This document shows positions 1 to 9,959 of a stretch of DNA of 64,000 nt, piece by piece. This DNA is from an uncultured Clostridia bacterium (GTDB lineage: Bacteria; Bacillota; Clostridia; UMGS1883), in contig CAKSNY010000003.1 of the NCBI GenBank assembly GCA_934476455.1, forward strand, positions 71,233-135,232, read 5' to 3'. The notes beneath the pieces are model-generated. The model did no database searches. It worked only from the letters and a program-made list of their open reading frames with translations, and was not told the DNA's origin. The translations under genes and the position numbers were made by a program. Position 1 is the stretch's first letter; each line of letters opens with the position of its first letter.

Positions 1-3000
1 TTTTCGGTACGCAGGTAAACAACAAAGCAAACAAGTTTAACACGGTAAACTCGTTTTTTGACGGGGCACGTACAAGTACGCTTATTTTCGGACACGGCGG
101 CACGTATGCCCTGGGCGGTTACAATGTAAATAACGATGTAATAGGCACCAATATGACGCCGCTTCCCTATGAAGGCGAAACGCAGCATATAAAAATATAC
201 CAAAAAATAGAAGAGGGCGCAAAAAACACCTCTCTTACGGTATCGGCGCTGTATGTAAACGGTGTGCAGGCACTTGAAGCACCGATTACGTTTAATACAA
301 AGCCGCCCGCAAACTACAAATACATTGCGGCAGCGGCAATAGGTGCAACACCGCAGATAAACGGCGAAGCGTCAAGCGTTTTGTTTTCAAATCTTAAAAG
401 CTACATTTCCGCTTCGCTGCCCGATGAAAAAGGTGAAACCGCGGTAACATCCGATGTTTATGATGTTTCCGAAAGCCCGAAAACGGTAAGCAATATCCCG
501 CGCGAATGTACCGTAGAAGAGCTTTTTTCAAACATAACGCTGCCCGAGGGTGCAGTTTGCAGCGTTAAAAAGGAAAGCGGCGGGGACGTGCTTCCCGCGG
601 ATAAAATAAATACGGGTATGAAGCTTTTTGTAACGTCTGCAAATGGTAAAAATACGGCAGAATACACCCTTGCAACGGAAGCATATATACCCGACCCGCT
701 CTATCTTCTTACAGAAAACGTAAACAATGCCAATCTTAAAACGATTTGCGGCATTTTAACAGACCAAAATGAAGAGCTTGCAAATATTTCTCAAGGGATG
801 AGCGATTATCAAAAAAGGCTTGCCGCATATAACATTTTAAAGAAAAGACCGTTTGCGGACTACGATTCTTTAAAGGCGGCGTACGAAAAAAGCTGCGAAG
901 ATGTGCGTGCGGCATACCAAAGCCAGCTTCCAAGCTTTAAGGCGGCAAATTATACCGAAGACAAGCTTATTTCGGGCTTTGTTACAACCACGCCGCAGGA
1001 AAACGTTTTCTCCTACGGCGGAAAAAGCTTTGTTATGCTTGATACAAAGGGTGAAAGCTTTTACGTTATAACAAAGGACTATTACGCAAGCGCAGCGGGC
1101 GACAGCCAAAACACAGGTCGCTACAACGCGGAAACGGAAGGAAACGTTGCATATTTTTTAAACAACGAATTTTTACAAAACGGCAACGAGGGGAAAAAGC
1201 TTCCCGATAAAATTTCGGAATATATCGACTACAGCGCCCTGTGGCAGAGTGAGCCCGGATATGACAAGCCAAACCCCGGCGGCTCAAATACGGTGGGCGG
1301 AATAGGGCTTTTGTCTTGTTACGAGTTTGTAAAATACATAAAAGAGCTTGGTGCAGACGATATACCGAGCGGTGCGGCGCTTTACTGGCTGCGCACCCCC
1401 GGTACCGAATATGAAACGTACCTTTACGGTGCGTCACTGAGAAGCCTTGACACAATGACGCCGCCGCTAAGGGTAGGTTCAATGTTCGGCTCTCAGGCAG
1501 AAAGACCGCGCCTTCTCCGTCCGAGCTTTTATCTGGACAAAAGCTTTTTTGAAAATAATAAGCTTTCCGCCTGCGGGTCTGCCGCAGCGGCTAAAATTGC
1601 AAAGCTGTGCGATACAGACGCCCTCTCCGCGCTGTATTCGCAAAGCGAGCTTGAAGATATTTTCCCCAGACCCGCGGCGCAAAACCTTGAAATAACGGGA
1701 ACGGCGGTAACAGGAAATAAGCTTACCGCAAGGTATGACTATGTATGCCCGTTTGATGAGGGCGAAACGGAAATAACCTGGTACGGTGCAGCGTCCGCTG
1801 ATGGGGAATATAACGAGCTGCTCGGAAAAGGAAAAGAGCTTACGCTTACCGCACAGGCAGAGGGCAGGTTTATAAAAATTTCCGTTTTACCCAAGAGCAA
1901 AAGTGCCGTAAACGCACAGGGCTCTTTAATGCAAAGCGCAGGCTACCGCGGCGCGGCAGTTACAAGGGCAGCGGCAGACGCGGCGGCAAAGGCGCTTTTA
2001 GGAAAAACCGAAAGCGAGGTTTTGCAATTTTTCACGGATAATGCCCGGGTGTATGAATTTGCGGACGGGGCTTTGTCCTCACCGTATAAGGATACGGTTG
2101 CGCTAATCGTGTCAAAATCAGGCTTTACCACACTGAACGAGCTTGAAAAAGTTGTAAAAACGGCGCTTATTATGGCGCAGATACAAAAAGACGAAACAGC
2201 CGATATAACCGCGCTTTTATCAAGCGAGGAAAGCGGCATTTTAAGCGGCGACTATAAAGAGCTTGCGGACAAAAGCGCCGTAAACGCATTTGTAAAGCAA
2301 AGTACCGCGCAAAGCACGCAGGATTTTATAAAAAGCGTAAACGAACAGATTGCGCTTTCGTACTTAAACAGCGCAGACGGAGAAACGATTGTTTCCGTGC
2401 TTGAAAGATTAAACAAAGCCTTGCTTTTAACAAAGGATATTTCAAGCCTTACGCCGCAGCAAAAAACGGCTCTCGGTTCAAAGGTTTTGGAGCAAAGCTA
2501 CAGCGCACTTTCACAGGTTAACGAAAAAATAGAAAGTGTGTGGAGCATAATTACAGGGATTACGCCTGCGCCCGAGCCGGGCGGCGGGGGCAGACCCTCC
2601 GGCGGCGGTGGCGGCGGAAGCATAGGCACATCCGCCGCCGCATCAGGCGGCGCAGCAGGCGGCACAAAAGACCCGTACAGCGACCTTTCCGGGTGCAGCT
2701 GGGCAAAGGAAGCAATAATCTACCTTACAAAAAAAGGCGTTGTAAACGGTATGGGCGGCTCTCGGTTTAACCCAGGCGGCATGCTTACGCGTGAGCAGCT
2801 TGTAAAAATGGCGGTAACGGCATTTAATATTGAAGCAGGCGCTTTTGAGGTATCGTTTAAAGACGTGGATACGTCGGCTTGGTACGCGCCGTACATTGCG
2901 GCGGCATACAAAAGCGGAATAGTAACCGGCATAAGTGAAAACGAGTTTGGCGTTGGCGATACTGTCACGCGGGAACAGATAGCCGCAATTATTTACCGCA

Positions 3001-3209
3001 GCGCCGCTATGGGTACAGACGGCGAAGCCGGGGAAGTATTTTTCGGCGAGGATATATCGCCGTATGCGAAAGAGGCGGTTTTGCAAATGCAAAAGCGCGG
3101 AATAATAACGGGCGATGAAAACGGCAAATTCAACCCCAAAAGTCCGGCAACGCGTGCCGAGGCAGCCGTTATGATATACAGAGCAATGAAAAATGCGGAG
3201 GTGAAATAA
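1..3209 (+). CDS. SLH-anchored surface protein, 5' end outside the window
   Basis: The reading frame is open from base 3 to the stop at 3207-3209, so the true start lies upstream of the window; the ATG at 153 is internal. The N-terminal visible part resembles a LamG/concanavalin-like beta sandwich. A short module with a conserved LPEGA core (about 480-700) follows; a related module occurs in the secreted protein at 5846. Bases about 950-1545 encode a DUF6273-like region with a WLRTPG motif and a later LRPSFYL motif. A Gly-rich linker (about 2570-2670) leads to three C-terminal SLH repeats (about 2671-3200, with TREQ and TRAEA motifs), which bind cell-wall polysaccharide in known S-layer proteins. 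The stop overlaps the next ATG (TAATG). It probably holds a glycan-binding region on the cell surface; no catalytic residues are recognised. Confidence 0.85.
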   Translation, partial: FGTQVNNKANKFNTVNSFFDGARTSTLIFGHGGTYALGGYNVNNDVIGTNMTPLPYEGETQHIKIYQKIEEGAKNTSLTVSALYVNGVQALEAPITFNTKPPANYKYIAAAAIGATPQINGEASSVLFSNLKSYISASLPDEKGETAVTSDVYDVSESPKTVSNIPRECTVEELFSNITLPEGAVCSVKKESGGDVLPADKINTGMKLFVTSANGKNTAEYTLATEAYIPDPLYLLTENVNNANLKTICGILTDQNEELANISQGMSDYQKRLAAYNILKKRPFADYDSLKAAYEKSCEDVRAAYQSQLPSFKAANYTEDKLISGFVTTTPQENVFSYGGKSFVMLDTKGESFYVITKDYYASAAGDSQNTGRYNAETEGNVAYFLNNEFLQNGNEGKKLPDKISEYIDYSALWQSEPGYDKPNPGGSNTVGGIGLLSCYEFVKYIKELGADDIPSGAALYWLRTPGTEYETYLYGASLRSLDTMTPPLRVGSMFGSQAERPRLLRPSFYLDKSFFENNKLSACGSAAAAKIAKLCDTDALSALYSQSELEDIFPRPAAQNLEITGTAVTGNKLTARYDYVCPFDEGETEITWYGAASADGEYNELLGKGKELTLTAQAEGRFIKISVLPKSKSAVNAQGSLMQSAGYRGAAVTRAAADAAAKALLGKTESEVLQFFTDNARVYEFADGALSSPYKDTVALIVSKSGFTTLNELEKVVKTALIMAQIQKDETADITALLSSEESGILSGDYKELADKSAVNAFVKQSTAQSTQDFIKSVNEQIALSYLNSADGETIVSVLERLNKALLLTKDISSLTPQQKTALGSKVLEQSYSALSQVNEKIESVWSIITGITPAPEPGGGGRPSGGGGGGSIGTSAAASGGAAGGTKDPYSDLSGCSWAKEAIIYLTKKGVVNGMGGSRFNPGGMLTREQLVKMAVTAFNIEAGAFEVSFKDVDTSAWYAPYIAAAYKSGIVTGISENEFGVGDTVTREQIAAIIYRSAAMGTDGEAGEVFFGEDISPYAKEAVLQMQKRGIITGDENGKFNPKSPATRAEAAVMIYRAMKNAEVK

Positions 3210-5809
3210 TGCGTATTGCCAAAATAATAAAAAGGGTCGGAGCAATGCTTTTATGCGCGGCGGTATTGGCAGGCGGCGCGCCGCGCCGCAGCGCCTCTGC
3301 ACAAAAGGATTTGTCGGACGAGTACGCGCTTATGCAAGCACTTGGTATTTACGAGGATGAAAATTCCGAAACGGTAATTACGCGCAGGGCATTGGCAAAA
3401 ATAATATCGCGCATTACGGGCGCGGCGGGCGCAGAGGAAACCGTCTACCGTGACGTAAGCGAAAAAGACCCTGCCTACGATGCCATAATGGCAGTTTCGG
3501 CGGCAGGAATTATGACAGGGTACGGGGGCGCTTTTTCTCCCGACGAAACGGCGGACGTATTTTCGGCATTAACGGCGCTTATGCGAACGGCAGGTTATTT
3601 CACCCCGTCCGAGGGAAGCGGCGGCTACTATAACGGATACCTTAAATTTGCCTCCAGAGAGGGGCTTTTAAAGGGCGTAAGCGCAGAAAAAAACCTTTGT
3701 GCGGACGATTTAACACAGATGCTTTACAACTTTTTGGAGGTTCGCATTTTTTCAGACAGCGTGTATGAAACAAGCGGCAATACAATAAGCGAAATAAGCG
3801 ACGAAACGGTTTTGGGCAAATTTTTTAATGCGGATAAATGGCGCGGAAAAATTGCTGCAACGCCATATGCCGCGCTTTCGGGGAGAGTGCGCACGCAGGA
3901 CGGATTTATCCTTATAAACGATAAAAACGCCGACTATATTTACCGCGATAATTCCGCGGCTTCGTATGAAGATTTGGGGCGCGAAGCATATTTTTATACC
4001 GTCCGTTCTTCGGACACAATTTTATACACAGAGTTTATATCGTCAGGCTATAAAAAGGAAGAATTTTTGTGCGACAAGGTAACTTCCGTAGACCGCGCCC
4101 TTACCCAAATAAGCTATACAGACGCCTCAAACAAGGCGCAAACGCTCAACATAAGCGGAGCGGTAAAGGTGTATAACGGGGTTCAAAAGGACAATCTTTC
4201 ACACACGGCATTTTCCGCACAATACGGATTTGTAACTGCTGTAGACGCAGATTCCGACGGAACGTACGATATTATATACCTGTGGGACGTAAGCCTTATC
4301 CTTGTTGACACAATAAGCTTTAGGTCATATAAGATTACCGATAAAATAAGCGGCAGTACAATTGATTTTGACGAAAGCGATAACGATGTAACGGTGCTTT
4401 ACCGCGGGGCAAGCTATCCGATTGACGCCATAAAAGAATATGACACCCTGCTTATAGCCAAAGCGCAAAACGGCACAAAGAACAAAATGACAATTTTCGT
4501 ATGCCCCGAAAGCGTATCGGGAAAGGTTACCGCCAAAGGGCAGAACAGTATAGAGCTTGACGGGCAAAGCTTTGACGCCCTCTCCTCGATGGATTTTTCA
4601 AACATAAATATAGGCGAAAGGTACATTTTGTGCGTTTTTTACGACGACACCGTGCTTGCCGCACTTTCTGAAAGCATACGCGGCAAAACATATGCCTATG
4701 CCTTAAATGTGGGTGCGGAGGGTACAATAAATAAAAAGGTACAGATAAAGGCTTTCACACAAAACGGAAAAGAAGAAATATTAAACTTTGCAAAGCGGTT
4801 TAAGCTTAACGGTGCAAATGCCGGTTTTTCGGATTTAACGCAAAGTACACTGTTTAATGCCGGAGCCTTTAAAGAGCAGCTTGTTTCGTACAAGCTTAAC
4901 CAAGACGGCGAAATAAACGAGCTTTATATTTCGGGTGCAAGCGAGGAGCCTGCCGCCGTGCGTGACGGAAAAACGCTGATTTTAAACAAAAATTATTCAA
5001 AGAGCGACACCTCCCAGTACTACAGGCTCTACAGCGGAGCGGCGCTTTTTAACGGCGAATACCTCGGTATAGACAATATAACAAAGGTATTTCACATAAT
5101 ACGAAAGGACGGTAAATTTGAAAAAACGCTTTCTGCGGTTTCGGCTCCGTCGGCACTTTCCGTGGCGTCGGGCAGAATGAATATTTCAGTATATGATGCA
5201 GACACCGAGCGCGTTGCCGGAGCCTGCGTTATAGAGCAAAGCTATACAGAGCTTTCGTCAACAGCGAAGGAGGATGTAAACGTTTTCGTTGTGGGTAATG
5301 TTCGTAAAACAATAAACGGCAGCGGCGAGGAAAAAACCGTTCTCACAGGCTTTTACGGAGGAAAAGAAACGGCAATTACAGAAAACGAAACGCTTAACTT
5401 TGACGGCGTAAAAAAAGGCGATGTGCTTCGTACATACGGTATGGCAAAGGGGCTTTATTCCTACAGCATTTTATGCGGCGTTAATAACATACCCGGGGGC
5501 GAAAGCTCCTCCGGCGAGGACGAGGAGGATGAGGAGGATACCTCCACAAGCTTTGTGCGCGCACGCACAAACGGTTATTACGGAAGCATTGTCAGCCGTT
5601 CGATAGAAAACAGAAACGTGTTTCTTACAAAAACAAAGGCGGGAACATTGCGCCCCGTTACGGCGGCTTCGTATACGTGCGTATATAAATACAACGTATC
5701 GGAGGGTACGCTTACCACGGCGGACATATCAGAGCTTGACGCGTCGTGCCAAAACGTATATTTTTCGTTTGTCTACGGCATACCGCGCGATATTATAATT
5801 TACATTTAA
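3209..5809 (+). CDS. secreted protein with N-terminal SLH repeats, ~870-residue family
   Basis: 866 residues. A signal peptide (about residues 1-31) is followed by degenerate SLH repeats (about 35-185), then about 600 residues of beta-rich sequence without a recognisable catalytic motif. An acidic Glu/Asp-rich patch lies near residues 763-780, before a last small domain. Length, order of parts and a shared GGYxxGYLK motif in the third SLH-like repeat match the protein at 23600 in the second glycan locus, so the two are paralogues. It is translationally coupled to the preceding SLH gene through TAATG. SLH repeats imply attachment to secondary cell-wall polymer; the rest may be a scaffold or glycan-binding body. 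The function is not known to me; the secreted, wall-attached location is the firm part. Confidence 0.85.
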   Translation: MRIAKIIKRVGAMLLCAAVLAGGAPRRSASAQKDLSDEYALMQALGIYEDENSETVITRRALAKIISRITGAAGAEETVYRDVSEKDPAYDAIMAVSAAGIMTGYGGAFSPDETADVFSALTALMRTAGYFTPSEGSGGYYNGYLKFASREGLLKGVSAEKNLCADDLTQMLYNFLEVRIFSDSVYETSGNTISEISDETVLGKFFNADKWRGKIAATPYAALSGRVRTQDGFILINDKNADYIYRDNSAASYEDLGREAYFYTVRSSDTILYTEFISSGYKKEEFLCDKVTSVDRALTQISYTDASNKAQTLNISGAVKVYNGVQKDNLSHTAFSAQYGFVTAVDADSDGTYDIIYLWDVSLILVDTISFRSYKITDKISGSTIDFDESDNDVTVLYRGASYPIDAIKEYDTLLIAKAQNGTKNKMTIFVCPESVSGKVTAKGQNSIELDGQSFDALSSMDFSNINIGERYILCVFYDDTVLAALSESIRGKTYAYALNVGAEGTINKKVQIKAFTQNGKEEILNFAKRFKLNGANAGFSDLTQSTLFNAGAFKEQLVSYKLNQDGEINELYISGASEEPAAVRDGKTLILNKNYSKSDTSQYYRLYSGAALFNGEYLGIDNITKVFHIIRKDGKFEKTLSAVSAPSALSVASGRMNISVYDADTERVAGACVIEQSYTELSSTAKEDVNVFVVGNVRKTINGSGEEKTVLTGFYGGKETAITENETLNFDGVKKGDVLRTYGMAKGLYSYSILCGVNNIPGGESSSGEDEEDEEDTSTSFVRARTNGYYGSIVSRSIENRNVFLTKTKAGTLRPVTAASYTCVYKYNVSEGTLTTADISELDASCQNVYFSFVYGIPRDIIIYI

Positions 5810-5845
5810 TTAAAATTAAAATAAATTTTTAAAGGAGAGATAAAA

Positions 5846-7567
5846 ATGACACGAAGAAAAACAAAAATTACCGCAGGTGCGCTTGTAATTATTATGCTTT
5901 TAACAAGCGCATTTACACTCGGCGCGTTTGCAAGCGGGGAAATTCCGGCAAGCACGTATTACGAAATCGACGCGGCGGCGCACACCGTAAAAGGGCTTTT
6001 GCACAACACCTTTGTAGGCGATTTTATGGCGCGCATAAATTCGGGCAGCAGTGTTAAAAAACTGGTGGATGCCGCCGGCAGCGAGGTGTTTAACGGATTT
6101 GTAGACGATACAATGACGCTTTATATAGGTAATACCCAATATTCGCTTGAGTATTTTATGCTCTACGACCTCGGCGCAAAAATGGAGGATTACATAGCGC
6201 AAAATTCCGGATTAACGCAGGAAGTTTTGCTTGACCATACAATAGCAAGCAGAAACGGTTACAGAGATGCTGTAGAAAGTTCAAAACTTAAGCAACTGGG
6301 AATTGTCAGCGGTCTTGCTGTAGGAACTAAGGATTCGTGGGTAGCGGGAAATATTGTAAAAGCAACTGTTGTAGCTGACGAATCAAGCCCTTATTTGGAG
6401 CTTTACTCTACAGGACTTCGGCAAAAACATTTAATTACCGAAGATTTTTCGGGTCAATATATAGATGACGCAAGGTATACAGATAAATACATAGTAACGG
6501 AAGCGGAGATAAAGTCAATAAATTATGAGGGTGAACCCGCGGAAAACTCTACGGGATTTTTATCAATAAATCATTATTATAAGGCAGATGGGGAATCTAA
6601 AAATCCCGGTGCAGTATTTACCGGTAACACGGACAGCGTCAATTTCAGTGACAGGGGATATTTTACCGTTGGCGGAAATGAAACAAACACATCCGCAAGC
6701 TCAAGTCAAGTATATTTGTCGGAGGATAAGTACAATACAAGCACTGAATATAACGTAAAGCTTTATAATATAAATTATGCAGATAAAACAAGCAGTGCAG
6801 CTTTGGAAAATATGGCTTCGGGAGTGTATCTTAATAACACAAAGCAAAATATCACAAAAACATTTGATACACAGCTTGCAAGCGGTACTACGTCGGTTGA
6901 CGGAATTTCGCAGGCAACAATCGGTATAGGCGGAAACCGCATTTCATCAACTGTCGGCACGGCGACAACAGTGCAAATATCGGATTTTAAAGTATACCTT
7001 GCGGAAAATATGCACGGCGAAAAAGATTATGTATCAGTTAGTTCTGACTGTACCATTCCCACGGCGGACGAAAACGGATATGAAATAACAACAAAGCCCG
7101 CAACAATTAAAAATGTAGTTCCGGGAACAACCGCATCAGAACTTATCGAAAAGCTTAAGCTTCCCGAAAATGCGTATGCCGTGGCATACGATAAATCAAA
7201 TTCCGCAAGCCGTGTAAGGCTGGCAGACAATGCTGTACTAAGCAATGATAATTATATAAACGTTATTTCAAAAACAAACGGGGCTTCCGGTGTTTTATCG
7301 AGAGGCTACACAATCACGCTTTCAACCTATGGCGCTGCTCTCTCGGGTAATACCGTTACGGTTACGGGCAACGCAAAGGGTGTGCGTTTTATTGCGGCGG
7401 CGTATGACGAAGCGGGAAAGCTTACAGAGGTTAAAATAATTCCAAGCGGGGAAAGCAGCGCAAGCTTTACAAACGCGCCTGTAGCAGCAAATGTATTTGT
7501 GCTTAAAGATTTGGCAACGCTTACGCCTGTTACAGAGGTTCTTCCCGCAAGCCCTTCCGCAGAATAA
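5846..7567 (+). CDS. secreted glycan-locus protein of unknown function
   Basis: 573 residues. It begins with a clear signal peptide (Arg/Lys-rich start, hydrophobic core, Ala-rich cleavage region near residue 30) behind a good AAGGAGAG site. The middle resembles a LamG-like beta sandwich. Residues about 420-490 carry a module with a KLPENA core that matches the LPEGA module of the protein at the window start. The last ~75 residues match the C-terminal end of the protein at 26222: an AAYDEAGKL-like strand, then a final stretch ending in LxxLTPV. No SLH repeats are present, so it is either released or held by partner proteins. It follows the two SLH genes in the same direction, 36 bases after the second. 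No enzyme motif is seen; a sugar-binding role is inferred from its modules and neighbours. Confidence 0.8.
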   Translation: MTRRKTKITAGALVIIMLLTSAFTLGAFASGEIPASTYYEIDAAAHTVKGLLHNTFVGDFMARINSGSSVKKLVDAAGSEVFNGFVDDTMTLYIGNTQYSLEYFMLYDLGAKMEDYIAQNSGLTQEVLLDHTIASRNGYRDAVESSKLKQLGIVSGLAVGTKDSWVAGNIVKATVVADESSPYLELYSTGLRQKHLITEDFSGQYIDDARYTDKYIVTEAEIKSINYEGEPAENSTGFLSINHYYKADGESKNPGAVFTGNTDSVNFSDRGYFTVGGNETNTSASSSQVYLSEDKYNTSTEYNVKLYNINYADKTSSAALENMASGVYLNNTKQNITKTFDTQLASGTTSVDGISQATIGIGGNRISSTVGTATTVQISDFKVYLAENMHGEKDYVSVSSDCTIPTADENGYEITTKPATIKNVVPGTTASELIEKLKLPENAYAVAYDKSNSASRVRLADNAVLSNDNYINVISKTNGASGVLSRGYTITLSTYGAALSGNTVTVTGNAKGVRFIAAAYDEAGKLTEVKIIPSGESSASFTNAPVAANVFVLKDLATLTPVTEVLPASPSAE

Positions 7568-7576
7568 GAAACAGCC

Positions 7577-7605
7577 TTTACTAAAAAATAAAATTTGTGT
7601 ATAAT
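7577..7605 (+). promoter_or_regulatory. sigma-A-type promoter of the AraC-type regulator
   Basis: TTTACT at 7577-7582 and TATAAT at 7600-7605 are separated by 17 bases, in the only gap before the regulator gene. This gives the regulator a promoter separate from the surface-protein genes upstream. Confidence 0.6.
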
Positions 7606-7637
7606 GGTATAAAAAAGGTGCATAGGGGAATGAGGAA

Positions 7638-9839
7638 ATGTCATTTATTAAACGTGAAAGCGACGGCGAGAGGCTTTTAAAAAGCAAAATAGGCTTTTAT
7701 ATAGTGCTTAACGCAATAATTCTGCTTATTTTTGCCGTTTGCGTAAGGCTGTATTATGTAAGCAGCTGCGTGCGTATTGTAAACGAAAATTATTACAATT
7801 TGCTGCTGCTTAACTTTCAGTCTACCGAAAAGGACATATCAAATATAACGACAAGCGTTTCGCTTTTGCGTTCACCCGCGTTTGACAAATGTATGTCATA
7901 TACCTCGGGCGATGTTCCGGACGCATCCTCCGTAGCGGAAACGATAAAATCGCTTAACGATTTTGCACAGTGCTACGACATTATAGACAGCGTTATGATT
8001 TTTAACCGCACGCTTGATATTGCCGTAACAAACGAAGGTATGTACAGCTTAAAATCATACCTTGAAAAAAGCTACCGCTACGAGGATTACCCCTACAGCT
8101 ACTGGCAAAACTATATACTGCCGCTTTATGAAATGCGCGTAATATCGCCTACAAAGGTAAGCTGCCCCGACCGCGAAAGAAAGATTATACCTATTGTTTT
8201 TTCTTCGATAAAGGATACTGTGTCGAGCAATCTTTTGGTTGTAAACGTAAGCGTGGACGCAATGCTTTCACGCGGGACGATAACAAAAAATATGACGAAG
8301 AACAGCCGGTTTTACATTGTAAATCCGTATAACGATACATATTTTTATTCGGATAAAACGATTGCGCCGGATAAAGAGCTTAAAAGCTTTGTAGGCGCAA
8401 CGCAGTATGACCAAACCTTTCTTCGCTATAAGGATAAAAAATACAAGCAGCAGCTTGTTATACGCTACTGCTCACGCTCAAGCATACTTGGGTATGAATA
8501 TATGATATTTATACCTATGAAGGATATTTCCCAGATAAACCGTATAAAGGCGGTAAGCAACGCAATAATGGCTTTGATGGCGCTTATAATACTGGGCTGG
8601 CTTGCCATAGGCAATACAAAAATTCTTAAGGCGGTGGGGCTTGTTGAAAAGCGCGCCGGCGAATACAAAAGCTCGGTTAAGGTAATGGCGCCGATTGTAC
8701 GCGAAAAGTATGTTTCGGATATTATAAACACGCCGATTGCAAGCATAGATTCGCAGATAACGCGCGTTTTGGAGGAGAACAAAATCTCTTTTAAATACGA
8801 AAATTTTGCAGCCGTTATAGTAAAATTTGCCGCAGACGGTCAGCAGCTTAAAAAATTAACGCTTGTTGACAGGCAAAGTATATTTTCCGAGGTAAGCAAC
8901 AAAATAAAAATGCAGCTTTCCAAAAATTACGATACCGTAAATATTTCCTTAAAGGACGAGGCGCTTTACGTAATCTGCCTTGAAAGCGCGGATAAAAAGA
9001 AAGAAATAGAGGATATGTTTGCCTCCTTCAAAAAAGAATACAGCGGCGATGTGCTGACCATTTTGGTGGGCGTGGGCGACGTTTACCGCGGTATGGTGGG
9101 TATAAAGCAAAGCGTTGAAACGGCGCGCTGCAGCCTTGAAAACATTATTGCGCCGAAAAAAGTTCGGGGAAATATCGGGGGTACAAAAAACAAATGCCTG
9201 TACACAAAGCAGGAGGACGACAAGCTGTTTAATCTGCTTGTTGCAGGCTACAGCAAAGAACCCATGCAGCTTATAAGCGGTGTTATTGAAAAAAATATAA
9301 AAAACGGCATAAGCGATTCTTCACTTACCGAACTTTACAGCCGCATCCTTACCACGGTTATACGTGTTATGGATATGAAAAAAATTGACTACGGAGAAAA
9401 CTTAACGGGTATGGATTTTATCGTGTCCGCGCTTGAAATGCCGAGGGAGGACGTGTACAGATATATAATGGACGCTGTAAACAGAATTTCGGCGGAAACA
9501 AAAAAATATAATACAAAACTTGATTTTTCAAAAATTATAGCTTATATCGATGAACACTATCAGGAGGATTTGTGCCTTGACCTTATAGCGCTGCGGTTCG
9601 GAACAAGCTCTAAATATCTTTCGCGGAAGCTTAAGGAGCAGCTTGGCATAAACTTTCACAAATACCTTACGCAGATAAGGATAAACCACGCAAAAATACT
9701 TTTGATTTCAACAGATATGACGGTTGACGAAATATGCCGCTCCACGGGATATATGAGCCAGACAACATTTATACGTGCTTTTAAATCCGAAACGGGACTT
9801 TCGCCGACGGCGTATAAAAAGCTGGAAAAGAGTAAATAA
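7638..9839 (+). CDS. membrane-bound AraC-type transcription regulator, locus A
   Basis: 733 residues. Two membrane segments (about 17-40 and 305-326) flank an extracellular sensor of roughly 260 residues, which in this family is usually a Cache-like domain. A cytoplasmic middle region follows, and a C-terminal AraC helix-turn-helix pair (about 635-733) with the typical second motif around TGYMSQTTFIRAFK. This is the one-protein sensor-regulator type known next to oligosaccharide transporters in Firmicutes (YesS/LplR-like). It lies directly upstream of a CUT1 sugar transporter and downstream of surface proteins, so it very probably senses an extracellular glycan product and activates this locus. 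The start at 7638 has AGGGGA eight bases upstream. It is a distant paralogue of the regulator at 19538. Confidence 0.9.
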   Translation: MSFIKRESDGERLLKSKIGFYIVLNAIILLIFAVCVRLYYVSSCVRIVNENYYNLLLLNFQSTEKDISNITTSVSLLRSPAFDKCMSYTSGDVPDASSVAETIKSLNDFAQCYDIIDSVMIFNRTLDIAVTNEGMYSLKSYLEKSYRYEDYPYSYWQNYILPLYEMRVISPTKVSCPDRERKIIPIVFSSIKDTVSSNLLVVNVSVDAMLSRGTITKNMTKNSRFYIVNPYNDTYFYSDKTIAPDKELKSFVGATQYDQTFLRYKDKKYKQQLVIRYCSRSSILGYEYMIFIPMKDISQINRIKAVSNAIMALMALIILGWLAIGNTKILKAVGLVEKRAGEYKSSVKVMAPIVREKYVSDIINTPIASIDSQITRVLEENKISFKYENFAAVIVKFAADGQQLKKLTLVDRQSIFSEVSNKIKMQLSKNYDTVNISLKDEALYVICLESADKKKEIEDMFASFKKEYSGDVLTILVGVGDVYRGMVGIKQSVETARCSLENIIAPKKVRGNIGGTKNKCLYTKQEDDKLFNLLVAGYSKEPMQLISGVIEKNIKNGISDSSLTELYSRILTTVIRVMDMKKIDYGENLTGMDFIVSALEMPREDVYRYIMDAVNRISAETKKYNTKLDFSKIIAYIDEHYQEDLCLDLIALRFGTSSKYLSRKLKEQLGINFHKYLTQIRINHAKILLISTDMTVDEICRSTGYMSQTTFIRAFKSETGLSPTAYKKLEKSK

Positions 9840-9893
9840 TTAAAAAAATCGCCCAAAACAGACGAATACCGCTTTTAGGTGGAATATTGGATG

Positions 9894-9923
9894 TTTACAA
9901 CAGGCAAATTTTCGATGTAATAT
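9894..9923 (+). promoter_or_regulatory. promoter of the locus A transporter
   Basis: TTTACA at 9894-9899 and TAATAT at 9918-9923 lie 18 bases apart, about 35 bases before the binding-protein start. A somewhat weak -10 box would fit a promoter needing the AraC-type activator encoded just upstream. Confidence 0.5.
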
Positions 9924-9959
9924 GTTCTTAGTTAAAACAAATATGAAAGGATGATTGTA

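Noticed and set aside
2643..3302. 219-codon minus-strand ORF
   Set aside because: It is antisense to SLH repeats; its Cys/Arg-rich composition is a reflection of the real gene, as with similar long antisense ORFs at 10692-11354 and 20936-21520.
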